A stretch of 9,512 nt of DNA from Clostridia bacterium (GTDB taxonomy: Bacteria > Bacillota_A > Clostridia > Christensenellales > UBA1242). The position numbers and the translations under genes are program-made. This document shows, piece by piece, positions 1 through 7,288 of the stretch. The DNA lies in NCBI GenBank assembly GCA_017454425.1, contig JAFTCZ010000003.1, forward strand, positions 1 to 9,512. The letters are read 5' to 3'. How positions within the stretch are numbered: position 1 is the first letter of the stretch; the number at the start of each line of letters is the position of its first letter. The notes beneath the pieces are model-generated. The model searched no databases and was not told where the DNA came from. It worked only from the letters and a program-made list of their open reading frames with translations.

Positions 1-1121
1 CTGCAATGCAAAGACTAAAAGAAGCTGCCGAAAAAGCAAAAATTGACCTATCAGGTGCAATGAAGACAACAATTAGTCTTCCATTTATCTCAGCAGACGC
101 AAATGGCCCAAAACACCTAGAGTTTGAGCTTAGTCGTGCAAAATTTGATGATATTACAAGTGACCTAGTAAAACAAACAATAGATCTTACACAAGCAGCC
201 CTAAAAGATGCACAACTTTCAAAAGAGGACATTGCAAAGATTATTATGGTTGGTGGAAGTACTCGTATTCCTGCCGTATGTGACGCAGTAAAAGACTTTG
301 CTGGCAAAGAAGGATTTAAGGGTATCAACCCAGATGAATGTGTTGCAATTGGTGCAGCAATCCAGGGTGGTGTTTTGGCAGGAGATGTCAAAGATGTATT
401 GTTGCTTGATGTTACACCATTGTCACTTGGTATTGAGACCTTGGGTGGTGTATTTACAAAACTTATCGAGCGTAACACAACAATTCCTACAAAAAAATCT
501 CAAGTATTCTCAACAGCAACAGACAATCAACCAGGCGTTGACATTCATGTATTGCAAGGTGAGCGTGAATTTGCAAGCGCAAACAAAACATTGGGCAGAT
601 TTAGCCTAAACGACATTCCACCTGCGCCAAGAGGTGTGCCACAAATTGAGGTTACATTTGATATTGACGCAAACGGAATTGTTCATGTATCTGCAAAAGA
701 CTTGGGCACAGGAAAAGAGCAAAGCATAGTAATAACAAGCAGCAGCAACATGAAAGAAGAAGAAATTAACCAAGCAATCAAAGATGCCGAAAAATATGCC
801 GAAGAAGACAAAAAGCGCAGAGAAATTGTCGATGCCCGCAACAATGGTGAGGCAACAATATTTAGCCTAGAAAAATTGCTTCGTGACAATGGCGACAAAA
901 TTTCAGAAGAAGACAAAAAATCATTAGAAGAAGCAATTGCAACAGCAAAAGAAGAGCTTAAAAAAGATGACAAGGCAGCAATTGATGCAGCAATAGAAAC
1001 ACTTGCAAAAACAAGTGAGCCTGTTGTAACAAAATTGTATCAAGCAGCGGCCGAACAAGCAAAACAACAAGAAAAGCCTGATGTCGAAGTAAAAGACGCT
1101 GACGCAGAAAAGGCAGAATAA
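1..1121 (+). CDS. dnaK: Molecular chaperone DnaK (Hsp70), 3' part
   Basis: This is the cytosolic ATP-driven Hsp70 chaperone, which binds exposed hydrophobic peptides and is stimulated by DnaJ. The gene is cut by the window start: the reading frame is open from base 3 (Ala, then [13 protein letters not shown]), which matches Hsp70 at about residue 260 of a ~620-residue protein. Visible parts are the end of the ATPase domain ([10 protein letters not shown], then [20 protein letters not shown]), the interdomain linker ([15 protein letters not shown], around base 390-440), the beta-sandwich substrate domain ([39 protein letters not shown]) and the helical lid. The charged tail ends in DADAEKAE and lacks the DAEFEEV-type ending common in bacterial DnaK. 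It stops with TAA 24 bases before dnaJ, so the two are almost surely co-transcribed. Upstream regulators such as hrcA, grpE or a CIRCE element would lie outside the window. The identification is certain. Confidence 0.98.
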   Translation, partial: AMQRLKEAAEKAKIDLSGAMKTTISLPFISADANGPKHLEFELSRAKFDDITSDLVKQTIDLTQAALKDAQLSKEDIAKIIMVGGSTRIPAVCDAVKDFAGKEGFKGINPDECVAIGAAIQGGVLAGDVKDVLLLDVTPLSLGIETLGGVFTKLIERNTTIPTKKSQVFSTATDNQPGVDIHVLQGEREFASANKTLGRFSLNDIPPAPRGVPQIEVTFDIDANGIVHVSAKDLGTGKEQSIVITSSSNMKEEEINQAIKDAEKYAEEDKKRREIVDARNNGEATIFSLEKLLRDNGDKISEEDKKSLEEAIATAKEELKKDDKAAIDAAIETLAKTSEPVVTKLYQAAAEQAKQQEKPDVEVKDADAEKAE

Positions 1122-1132
1122 TTATTAAGATT

Positions 1133-1136
1133 GGAG
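1133..1136 (+). promoter_or_regulatory. Ribosome binding site of dnaJ
   Basis: GGAG lies 9 bases before the GTG at 1146. It supports this GTG as the dnaJ start, since the protein then begins [11 protein letters not shown], the usual DnaJ N terminus. Confidence 0.7.
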
Positions 1137-1145
1137 TAATAAAAA

Positions 1146-2266
1146 GTGGCAAAAGACTATTATGAGACACTTGGTGTTGATAAAAAGGCGAGTGCTAGTG
1201 AAATAAAAACAGCATATTATAAACTTGCAAAAAAATATCATCCCGACCTTAACAAAGGCAACCCCGAGGCCGCAGAAAAATTTAAGGAAATAAACGAGGC
1301 CTACGAGGTTTTGTCAGATGACACAAAGCGTTCAAACTATGACCAATTTGGCAGTGCCACTGGGCCAAATCCAAATGACTTTTTCCGTGGGGGCCAAAGT
1401 GGTGGCTTTAGCGGCTTTGGTGGCGGCTTTGAAGACATTTTTGGAAGTATTTTCTCAAACTTTGGCGGAATGAATCCAAATGCTGCACGCCGTGGAAATG
1501 ACATAACAACCAAGGTGACACTTTCCTTTGAAGAAGCGGCAAAGGTGTAACCAAAAAGTTTAATATTGTTCGCACAGAAGAGTGTGTACATTGCCACGGA
1601 AGCGGTGCAAAAGATGGCACACAATTTAGCACTTGTACCGAATGTGGTGGAACAGGTCAAGTAAGATACACCCAAAATACATTGTTTGGCCGAGTTGTTA
1701 ATCAGGGGCCTTGCAAAACATGTAATGGTACCGGAAAGATTGTAAAAGAAAAATGTACCGAATGTGGCGGAAAAGGCTTAAGAAGAGCCAATGTAACCAT
1801 AACTGTTGATATTCCTGCAGGCATTGATGATGACCAAATTGTTACTTTGCGCGGAAATGGTGATGCAGGCGTGCGTGGTGGGCCAAGTGGTGATCTGCAA
1901 ATTTTGATAAAAGTTAGCCCACACAAATTATTAACCCGAGATGGCTTTGATGTTTATCTTGATTTGCCAGTACCTTTTACAACAGCAATGTTGGGTGGAA
2001 AGGTTATTATTCCTAGCCTTGAGGGTAAGTTAGAATTAACAATTCCCGAAGGCACACAATCCGGAACAATGCTAAAACTTAAGGGTAAGGGCATAAAACA
2101 CTTAAACAAATCTGTTTATGGTGACATGTTTATCAAAGTTATTGTTGAATTGCCAAAACTTAATGATAAGGCAAAAAAATCATTAATCAAAAAACTTGAT
2201 GGTGAGTTTTCGGAAAATGATTATGCCAAATTCAAAAAGTTTAAGGATACAACCCAATCTTTATAA
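1146..2266 (+). CDS. dnaJ: Co-chaperone DnaJ (Hsp40), interrupted by a -1 frameshift
   Basis: DnaJ delivers unfolded proteins to DnaK and stimulates its ATPase. The first frame (1146-1550, 134 residues, GTG start) holds the J domain with the HPD motif at residues 32-34 ([10 protein letters not shown]), the Gly/Phe-rich linker (about 80-110) and the start of the first C-terminal beta domain ([10 protein letters not shown]). It then hits TAA. The next frame, from about 1541, continues exactly where the family expects ([10 protein letters not shown]). It carries four zinc repeats, [24 protein letters not shown] and CTECGGKG (restored residues 147-211), then the client-binding beta domains and the dimerisation tail, ending with TAA at 2264. 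Joined, the protein would be 373 residues, a normal length. The second half has no start codon before TTG 1682 and no Shine-Dalgarno site, so it is unlikely to be made alone. Apart from the frameshift the gene looks intact, which argues for a sequencing error, a very recent mutation or recoding rather than old decay. Confidence 0.95.
1539..1550 (+). other. Frameshift point in dnaJ
   Basis: In the start frame the bases read GCA AAG GTG TAA. Read one base back from 1541 they give AAA GGT GTA ACC, which encodes the conserved KGVT of DnaJ. One extra A in the run at 1541-1543 would restore the gene. A lysine tRNA slipping from AAG (1542-1544) to AAA (1541-1543) would give the same protein. There is no canonical X XXY YYZ heptamer, no strong upstream Shine-Dalgarno-like stimulator and no obvious downstream hairpin, so a simple indel (real or sequencing) is the more likely cause. 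Confidence 0.9.
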
Positions 2267-2276
2267 CAACTGTCTG

Positions 2277-2312
2277 CAAAAAGCGATAGTACATGCTACC
2301 GCTTTTTGTTTT
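2277..2312 (+). terminator. Intrinsic terminator after dnaJ
   Basis: CAAAAAGCGATAG (2277-2289) pairs with CTACCGCTTTTTG (2296-2308). This gives a 13-position stem with one A/C mismatch and a 6-base loop. The T-rich tract TTTTTGTTTT overlaps and follows the 3' arm. It starts 10 bases after the dnaJ stop codon and should end the dnaK-dnaJ transcript. Confidence 0.88.
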
Positions 2313-2347
2313 GATGTTCTAAAAAAATTGTTACCACTTATGAATAT

Positions 2348-2376
2348 TTGATTATTCTTTGGCAATTTGATAAAAT
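2348..2376 (+). promoter_or_regulatory. Predicted sigma-A promoter of the comM-dprA-topA-trmFO-hslVU unit
   Basis: A -35 box TTGATT (2348-2353, 4 of 6 consensus bases) and a -10 box TAAAAT (2371-2376, 5 of 6) are separated by an ideal 17 bp. Transcription would start near 2383, about 20 bases before the comM ATG. It lies in the only sizeable gap of the window (2267-2403, 137 bases), directly after the terminator, where a new promoter is needed. In AT-rich DNA such matches arise by chance, so this is a prediction. Confidence 0.6.
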
Positions 2377-2393
2377 CTACTAATAAAATTGTT

Positions 2394-2398
2394 AGGAG
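2394..2398 (+). promoter_or_regulatory. Ribosome binding site of comM
   Basis: AGGAG lies 5 bases before ATG 2404. It decides the start against the in-frame TTG at 2389, which has no Shine-Dalgarno site and would begin almost at the predicted transcript end. The protein then begins MLSKVKSLGL, the usual N terminus of this family. Confidence 0.8.
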
Positions 2399-2403
2399 AA
2401 AAA

Positions 2404-3939
2404 ATGTTATCAAAAGTTAAAAGTTTGGGTTTGATAGGAATTGAAGGCTTTGATTTAACCATAGAGGCCGATTTGGGCAAAGGTTTGCCAAAATTTGAAA
2501 TTGTTGGCTTGCCTGATGCAGCGCTAAAAGAAAGTAAAGAGCGTGTACACAGTGCAATACGCAATAGTGGCCTAAAATTTCCTATGGGGCACACAACTAT
2601 TAATCTTGCCCCTGCAGATGTAAAAAAAGAAGGGCCAATGTATGATTTGCCAATTGCTCTTGCGCTTTTGATGGCACTAGAACAAATACCTACAAATAGT
2701 CTCGAAAAAACAGCAGTTTTTGGTGAACTTGCACTTGATGGAAGTGTACGAAAGGTAAATGGTGTTTTACCTTTGTTAATAACCGCACGAAACCTTGGTT
2801 ATAAACGCATTATTATGCCAAAATATAACGAAAAGGAAGCAAGTTTTATTGACGGACTTGAGATTTATGCAATAACAAGTTTGTCAGAAGTTGTGTCGTT
2901 TTTGAATAAGCAAATAACCCTTTCTTGTGTTGTTAGTCGTTCTTTTGAAGATATCAAGCAAAATATAAAAACTTCGGACGATTTTTGTTATATTCGTGGA
3001 CAATCAACGGCCAAACGCGCCATGGAAATTGCTGCGGCCGGAGGTCACAATATTATTATGATTGGCCCTCCTGGAGCAGGTAAAACTATGCTTGCAAAAT
3101 GCATGCCATCAATTTTGCCAGATATGACCTTTGACGAGGCTCTTGAAGTTACAAAAATTCATAGCGTGGCCGGAACTTTGGACAACAATGTTGGCATAAT
3201 TAGCACAAGGCCATTTCGAACTCCACATCACACAGCAACAGCAATTGCCTTGACAGGGGGTGGCCAAAAATCAAAACCCGGGGAGATTAGTTTGGCACAT
3301 AATGGGGTGTTGTTTTTGGACGAATTGCCCGAATATAACCGAAAAACACTCGAAGTACTGCGACAACCACTTGAAGATGGCAAAATAACGGTTTCGCGTA
3401 TTCGTGCAATCGTAGATTATCCTTCTGAGATTTTGTTGGTGGCAAGCATGAACCCTTGTCCTTGCGGACATTATGGCAGCAAAAACAATCAGTGCAAATG
3501 TACTTCAACTACAATTCACAAATATCTTGATAAATTATCAGGGCCATTGATGGATCGTATTGATTTGCATATTGAGGTGGACGGGGTTTCTTTTGATGAA
3601 TTGCGCGCAAACGACAAATTAGAAGAATCAAGTGAAAGTATCAAACAGCGTGTAAATTTTGCACGGGCCATTCAGCGTAAAAGATTTGAAGGCACAAACA
3701 TAAAATGTAATGCAAAAATGAACACTGCACAGGTAAATAAGTTTTGTGTATTAGATGAACAATCACAAAAGTTATTAAAAGATGCCTTCGAAAGGCTAAG
3801 TCTTACTGCAAGGGCGTACAACAGGATATTAAAGGTTGCACGCACAATTGCCGATCTTGATAACAGTCAAGACATTCAAATTCAGCATATTGCCGAGGCA
3901 ATAGGGTATAGGTCACTTGATAAAAAATATTGGGTGTAA
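2404..3939 (+). CDS. comM: ComM/YifB family AAA+ ATPase (Mg-chelatase-like)
   Basis: This is a 511-residue YifB/ComM protein. In naturally transformable proteobacteria ComM is a hexameric helicase that extends branch migration during integration of imported DNA. Its role in Bacillota is less well established. The sequence shows an N-terminal Lon-protease-like ChlI domain (about 1-175, with GLPDAALKESKERV and INLAPADVKKEG) and then a Mg-chelatase-type AAA+ domain. In that domain are Walker A GPPGAGKT (221-228), Walker B GVLFLDEL (301-308), the family signature MNPCPCGHYG followed by a CKC pair (possible metal site, 349-366), and SGPLMDRIDLH with the likely arginine finger R385. The C-terminal helical domain carries the sensor-2-like SLTARAYNRILKVARTIADL (466-485). 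Length and motifs are complete. It is first in its transcription unit and followed 2 bases later by dprA, another DNA-uptake protein, which supports a role in recombination of single-stranded DNA. Despite the Mg-chelatase label, no chlorophyll function is implied. Confidence 0.95.
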   Translation: MLSKVKSLGLIGIEGFDLTIEADLGKGLPKFEIVGLPDAALKESKERVHSAIRNSGLKFPMGHTTINLAPADVKKEGPMYDLPIALALLMALEQIPTNSLEKTAVFGELALDGSVRKVNGVLPLLITARNLGYKRIIMPKYNEKEASFIDGLEIYAITSLSEVVSFLNKQITLSCVVSRSFEDIKQNIKTSDDFCYIRGQSTAKRAMEIAAAGGHNIIMIGPPGAGKTMLAKCMPSILPDMTFDEALEVTKIHSVAGTLDNNVGIISTRPFRTPHHTATAIALTGGGQKSKPGEISLAHNGVLFLDELPEYNRKTLEVLRQPLEDGKITVSRIRAIVDYPSEILLVASMNPCPCGHYGSKNNQCKCTSTTIHKYLDKLSGPLMDRIDLHIEVDGVSFDELRANDKLEESSESIKQRVNFARAIQRKRFEGTNIKCNAKMNTAQVNKFCVLDEQSQKLLKDAFERLSLTARAYNRILKVARTIADLDNSQDIQIQHIAEAIGYRSLDKKYWV

Positions 3940-3941
3940 TA

Positions 3942-5027
3942 ATGAAAAAGATAGAATTTTATTTAACATTAGTTTTAAGTGAGTTAAGTTATGGCAAGCA
4001 AATGCAATTGTTAGAGAAATATTCCACAATAAACGAAATTGTAACAAACAGATATGATGCAAATATCAAGACAATTTTGTCTATCGAAGAATATCAAAGG
4101 CTTGTTGATGTTGCCACAAGTGGCAAGATAGCCCGACATCTAGACGGCATAAAACGCAATAATATTAGTTTAATTAGTCTAGAAGATGCACAATATCCCG
4201 AGTGTCTGCGAAATATTCACGAGCCACCAATTATGCTGTATTATAAGGGTGATATTAATATATTAAATACAGATTGCATTGCAATAGTTGGCTCGAGAGT
4301 GTGTACAACTTATGGAAGTGAACAAGCAAAAAAATTTGCAAAAGAATTGTCTCAGGCAGGTTTTACTATTGTTAGTGGTTTGGCCGAAGGTATTGATGCA
4401 AGTGCCCATATTGGTGCCCTAGAGGCAAAAGGCAAAACAATTGCAGTTATGGCTGGAGGGCTTAATAATATTTATCCTGCCATAAATGCAAACCTTGCCA
4501 AACAAATTATTGATAATGGTGGATTGTTAATTAGTGAAAACAAACCTTCATTTTTGCCAAAATCTTATTCATTTATTCAGCGCAACCGCATTATTGCAGG
4601 TTTGTCACAAGGCGTATTTTCGCCCGAAATGGGCCTAAAAAGCGGTGCCATGCATACTATCAACTTTGCTTTAGATGAAGGCAGGCAAGTCTTTGCCTTG
4701 CCTGGCAATGTAACAAGCAATGCCAGCAAAGGAACAAATAATTTAATTTGTACTTTGCAGGGTGCATGTGTCCTCGAGCCCGAGGATATTATTCAAAATT
4801 TTGAAGGTCATCAAAAACCACAAAAACGGGCACCAACACGCCCCATTACCGAACAATTGACAATTGAAGAGCAAATAATTGTAGATACATTAAAATTGCA
4901 AGACGCACATTTTGATGATTTAGCAAAAAAGACAGGACTAGAAACAAAAAAGTTAAATAGTTTGTTGACAATGATGGAAATTCGTGGTTTAATTAAAAAA
5001 CTAGCCGGAAATTACTATGGTTTATAG
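3942..5027 (+). CDS. dprA: DNA-processing protein DprA (Smf)
   Basis: DprA binds incoming single-stranded DNA in the cytoplasm and loads RecA on it during natural transformation. It is also widely kept in species not known to be competent. The protein has 361 residues from ATG 3942. An N-terminal helical region (about 1-95) is followed by the Rossmann-like DNA-binding core: IAIVGSRV (113-120), VSGLAEGIDASAH (144-156), FIQRNRIIAGLS (211-222), SGAMHT (234-239) and VFALPG (250-255). A winged-helix DprA C-terminal domain covers about 302-361 (EEQIIVDTLKLQDAHFDDLAKKTG through LAGNYYGL). The stretch usually read as VVEA after the RNR motif is FSPE here (226-229), an unusual but in-frame substitution. 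I chose the ATG 2 bases after the comM stop over an in-frame TTG at 3930. No strong Shine-Dalgarno site is present, so translation probably depends on coupling to comM. Confidence 0.96.
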   Translation: MKKIEFYLTLVLSELSYGKQMQLLEKYSTINEIVTNRYDANIKTILSIEEYQRLVDVATSGKIARHLDGIKRNNISLISLEDAQYPECLRNIHEPPIMLYYKGDINILNTDCIAIVGSRVCTTYGSEQAKKFAKELSQAGFTIVSGLAEGIDASAHIGALEAKGKTIAVMAGGLNNIYPAINANLAKQIIDNGGLLISENKPSFLPKSYSFIQRNRIIAGLSQGVFSPEMGLKSGAMHTINFALDEGRQVFALPGNVTSNASKGTNNLICTLQGACVLEPEDIIQNFEGHQKPQKRAPTRPITEQLTIEEQIIVDTLKLQDAHFDDLAKKTGLETKKLNSLLTMMEIRGLIKKLAGNYYGL

Positions 5028-5030
5028 GAG
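5026..5030 (+). promoter_or_regulatory. Ribosome binding site of topA, overlapping the dprA stop
   Basis: AGGAG lies 5 bases before ATG 5036 and shares its AG with the TAG stop codon of dprA. This suggests that ribosomes ending dprA reinitiate on topA. Confidence 0.8.
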
Positions 5031-5035
5031 ATAAA

Positions 5036-7288
5036 ATGAAATTAGTAGTCATCGAAGGTCCCGGAAAGCGCGAGACTATTCAAAAATATTTAGGAAGCGA
5101 TTATGAAGTTGTTGCCAGCAAGGGGCATGTAAGAGATTTGCCTGTACATACTCTTGGTGTTGACATTGAAAACAATTTCGAGCCAAAGTATGAACAAATG
5201 CCTGATAAAAAAGATGTTATCAAAACTCTTAAAAATAAGGCAAGCCGTGCAACACAAGTTTTGCTTGCAACTGACCCCGATCGCGAAGGTGAGGCAATTA
5301 GTTGGCATATTGCAAACATTTTGGAACTAAACCCAAAAGATAACATAAGAATAGAATTTAACGAAATTAGTAAAAATGCAATCAATCATGCATTAACACA
5401 ACCAAGGCCGATAAATGATGATTTGGTTAATGCACAACAAGCTCGCAGAGTGCTTGACCGTATTGTTGGTTATAAACTATCACCAATTATCAGTCAAAAA
5501 ATTCAGCCAAAACTTAGTGCTGGGCGTGTTCAGTCGGTTGCACTCGAGTTGGTTGTTGACCGCGAGAGAGAAATTCAAAACTTTAAGCCTGAAGAAAGTT
5601 GGGCAATAAATGCCGAATTATCGAAAACAGCGGGCAGTGATATTCATTTTAAGGCAATGCTTAATGCTTACAATGGCAAAAAATTAAAAATTGCAAACGC
5701 CGAACAAAAAGACAAAGTATTGGCTATTGTCAAGGACAAACCATGGTGTGTAAGTAGCATCAAGCGTAGTGTTACGCACACACATGCCCCAGCACCATAT
5801 ATTACTAGTACTATGCAACAAGATGCCTTAAACAAAGCGGGCATGAGCCTTAAACGCACAACCGCAGCCGCCCAAAACTTGTATGAGGGTGTCGAAGTAA
5901 AAGGCAAAGGCAAAATTGCGCTTATCACATATATTCGTACCGATAGTGTGCGCGTTTCTCCCGAGGCACAGGCAAAAGCAAAAGAATATATAATAAGCCA
6001 CTATGGTGCTAATTATTATCCGGATAAACCAAATGTTTATACCTCAAAAAAATCGGCACAAGATGCCCACGAGGCTATTCGTCCAATATATTTGGACATA
6101 ACTCCCGAAGATGTCAAATACATTGCGCCCGATAATTACAAACTTTACAAGCTAATATACGAACGCTTTTTGGCAAGCCAAATGAAAGAGGCAAGTTATA
6201 ACTCGGTTTCTTTGGATGTAAATGTAGATAAATTTACATTCCACGCAACAGGTAGGACCCCAATATTCCCGGGTTATACTGTTATTTATCAAGATTACAA
6301 ATCAAAAGATGATGCAAAAAACGAAGAAGAGGCGTCAACAACTTTGCCTGAACTTACCCAAAACGAACAACTTGTTTGTCATGGTATTAAGGCAGACCAA
6401 AAATTTAGCAAACCACCTGCAAGATATACCGAGGCAAGTCTTGTAAAGGCTATGGAAGAAAAAGGTATTGGCCGCCCTGCAACCTATGCGCCAACTATTC
6501 TTGTCTTGACCAGTCGAGAATATGTTGTGCGAGAGGGAAAATACCTTAAGCCTTCGGATTTGGGCTGTCAGGTTGTAGACACACTTGTCAAGTATTTCCC
6601 AGATATTATGGATATCAAATTTACTGCCCGAATGGAAGATAGGCTAGATGAGGTTGCTGATGGCAAAGAGAAATGGCAAGAAGCCATAGCAGATTTTTAC
6701 AAAGGGTTTGCAATTGCTGTCCAAAATGCTCATGATGGTCAAAAAATGCCAGCCGAAGAAACAGATGAGATTTGTGACAAATGTGGCAGCAAAATGGTTG
6801 TAAGGGTAAGCAAATTTGGCAAGTTTTTGGCATGTTCTAACTATCCTGAATGCAAAAATATCAAAAATTTTGCAACCAATGAAAACGGCGAAATTATTCT
6901 TCCGCAAGAAACAGACGAAATTTGTGATAAATGTGGCAGCAAAATGGCAATAAAGGTGGGTAAATTTGGTCAATTTTTGGCATGTACAAATTATCCAGCG
7001 TGCAAAAATATAAAAGCAATTAACAAAATTGTTGGGGTTTGCCCAAAATGTGGTGGAGATATTGTTGAAAAAACAAGCAAAAAAGGCAATAAATTTTTTG
7101 GCTGCAACAATTATCCAAAATGTGACTATGTTACATGGGATTGCCCAACAAACCAACATTGCCCAAATTGTGATGGCGTGCTTTATAAAAAAGAGGGCAA
7201 GTCAGTTTCAAAATTGTATTGCATAAATAGTAAATGTGGCTATTCAAAACCAATAAAAAATGAGGAAAAACAAGTTAGTGAACAATAA
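5036..7288 (+). CDS. topA: DNA topoisomerase I (type IA)
   Basis: This enzyme relaxes negative supercoils by cutting one strand through a 5'-phosphotyrosine link. The 750-residue protein has the TOPRIM domain at its N terminus, with catalytic Glu and Lys in VIEGPGKRETI (5-15; most relatives read VESPAKAKTI) and the metal-binding DPDREGE (80-86). QQARRVLDRIVGYKLSP (134-150) and SAGRVQSVALELVVDRE (161-177) follow. The active-site tyrosine is Y299 in ITYIRTDS (codon 5930-5932). TEASLVKAMEEKGIGRPATYA and SDLGCQVVDTL complete the core. The C terminus holds four four-cysteine zinc ribbons starting at C580, C630, C669 and C709. The first two are a tandem near-copy of each other. Zinc ribbons in this enzyme bind single-stranded DNA and, in some species, RNA polymerase. 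topA follows dprA by 8 bases and overlaps trmFO by 29, the usual Bacillota order. Confidence 0.98.
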   Translation: MKLVVIEGPGKRETIQKYLGSDYEVVASKGHVRDLPVHTLGVDIENNFEPKYEQMPDKKDVIKTLKNKASRATQVLLATDPDREGEAISWHIANILELNPKDNIRIEFNEISKNAINHALTQPRPINDDLVNAQQARRVLDRIVGYKLSPIISQKIQPKLSAGRVQSVALELVVDREREIQNFKPEESWAINAELSKTAGSDIHFKAMLNAYNGKKLKIANAEQKDKVLAIVKDKPWCVSSIKRSVTHTHAPAPYITSTMQQDALNKAGMSLKRTTAAAQNLYEGVEVKGKGKIALITYIRTDSVRVSPEAQAKAKEYIISHYGANYYPDKPNVYTSKKSAQDAHEAIRPIYLDITPEDVKYIAPDNYKLYKLIYERFLASQMKEASYNSVSLDVNVDKFTFHATGRTPIFPGYTVIYQDYKSKDDAKNEEEASTTLPELTQNEQLVCHGIKADQKFSKPPARYTEASLVKAMEEKGIGRPATYAPTILVLTSREYVVREGKYLKPSDLGCQVVDTLVKYFPDIMDIKFTARMEDRLDEVADGKEKWQEAIADFYKGFAIAVQNAHDGQKMPAEETDEICDKCGSKMVVRVSKFGKFLACSNYPECKNIKNFATNENGEIILPQETDEICDKCGSKMAIKVGKFGQFLACTNYPACKNIKAINKIVGVCPKCGGDIVEKTSKKGNKFFGCNNYPKCDYVTWDCPTNQHCPNCDGVLYKKEGKSVSKLYCINSKCGYSKPIKNEEKQVSEQ
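6755..7015 (+). repeat. Tandem duplication of a zinc ribbon inside topA
   Basis: Bases 6755-6865 and 6905-7015 are 111-base in-frame copies offset by 150 bases. They encode TopA residues 574-610 and 624-660, which match at 29 of 37 positions by my count. Both copies contain ETDEICDKCGSKM and a CxNYPxCKNIK ending. The intervening 13 residues (FATNENGEIILP region) are not repeated after the second copy. Synonymous and conservative changes show the duplication is not recent. Confidence 0.85.

Noticed and set aside
683..973. 96-codon minus-strand open frame within dnaK
   Set aside because: A Ser- and Leu-rich translation is what the reverse of the Glu/Lys/Ala-rich DnaK lid gives. There is no independent support.
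1682..2266. Second half of dnaJ as an independent gene starting at TTG 1682
   Set aside because: This start would cut through the zinc domain after two of its four repeats, and it has no Shine-Dalgarno site. The frame continues upstream to the frameshift point with conserved DnaJ sequence.
2277..2308. Terminator acting also for minus-strand transcription
   Set aside because: The stem is nearly symmetric, but the window has no minus-strand gene to terminate and the T run on that strand is short.
2359..2376. TTGGCA at 2359-2364 as -35 box
   Set aside because: Only 6 bp separate it from TAAAAT at 2371. TTGATT at 2348 gives a proper 17 bp spacer.
2389..2403. TTG at 2389 as comM start
   Set aside because: No Shine-Dalgarno site, too close to the predicted transcription start, and the ATG at 2404 has an ideal AGGAG and the family N terminus.
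3930..3941. TTG at 3930 as dprA start
   Set aside because: It would overlap the comM end and lacks a clear Shine-Dalgarno site. ATG 3942 directly after the comM stop is the simpler choice.
6644..7159. 171-codon open frame on the minus strand under the TopA zinc ribbons
   Set aside because: It mirrors the low-complexity Cys- and Lys-rich TopA codons, has no recognisable domain or Shine-Dalgarno site, and lies entirely inside a certain gene.
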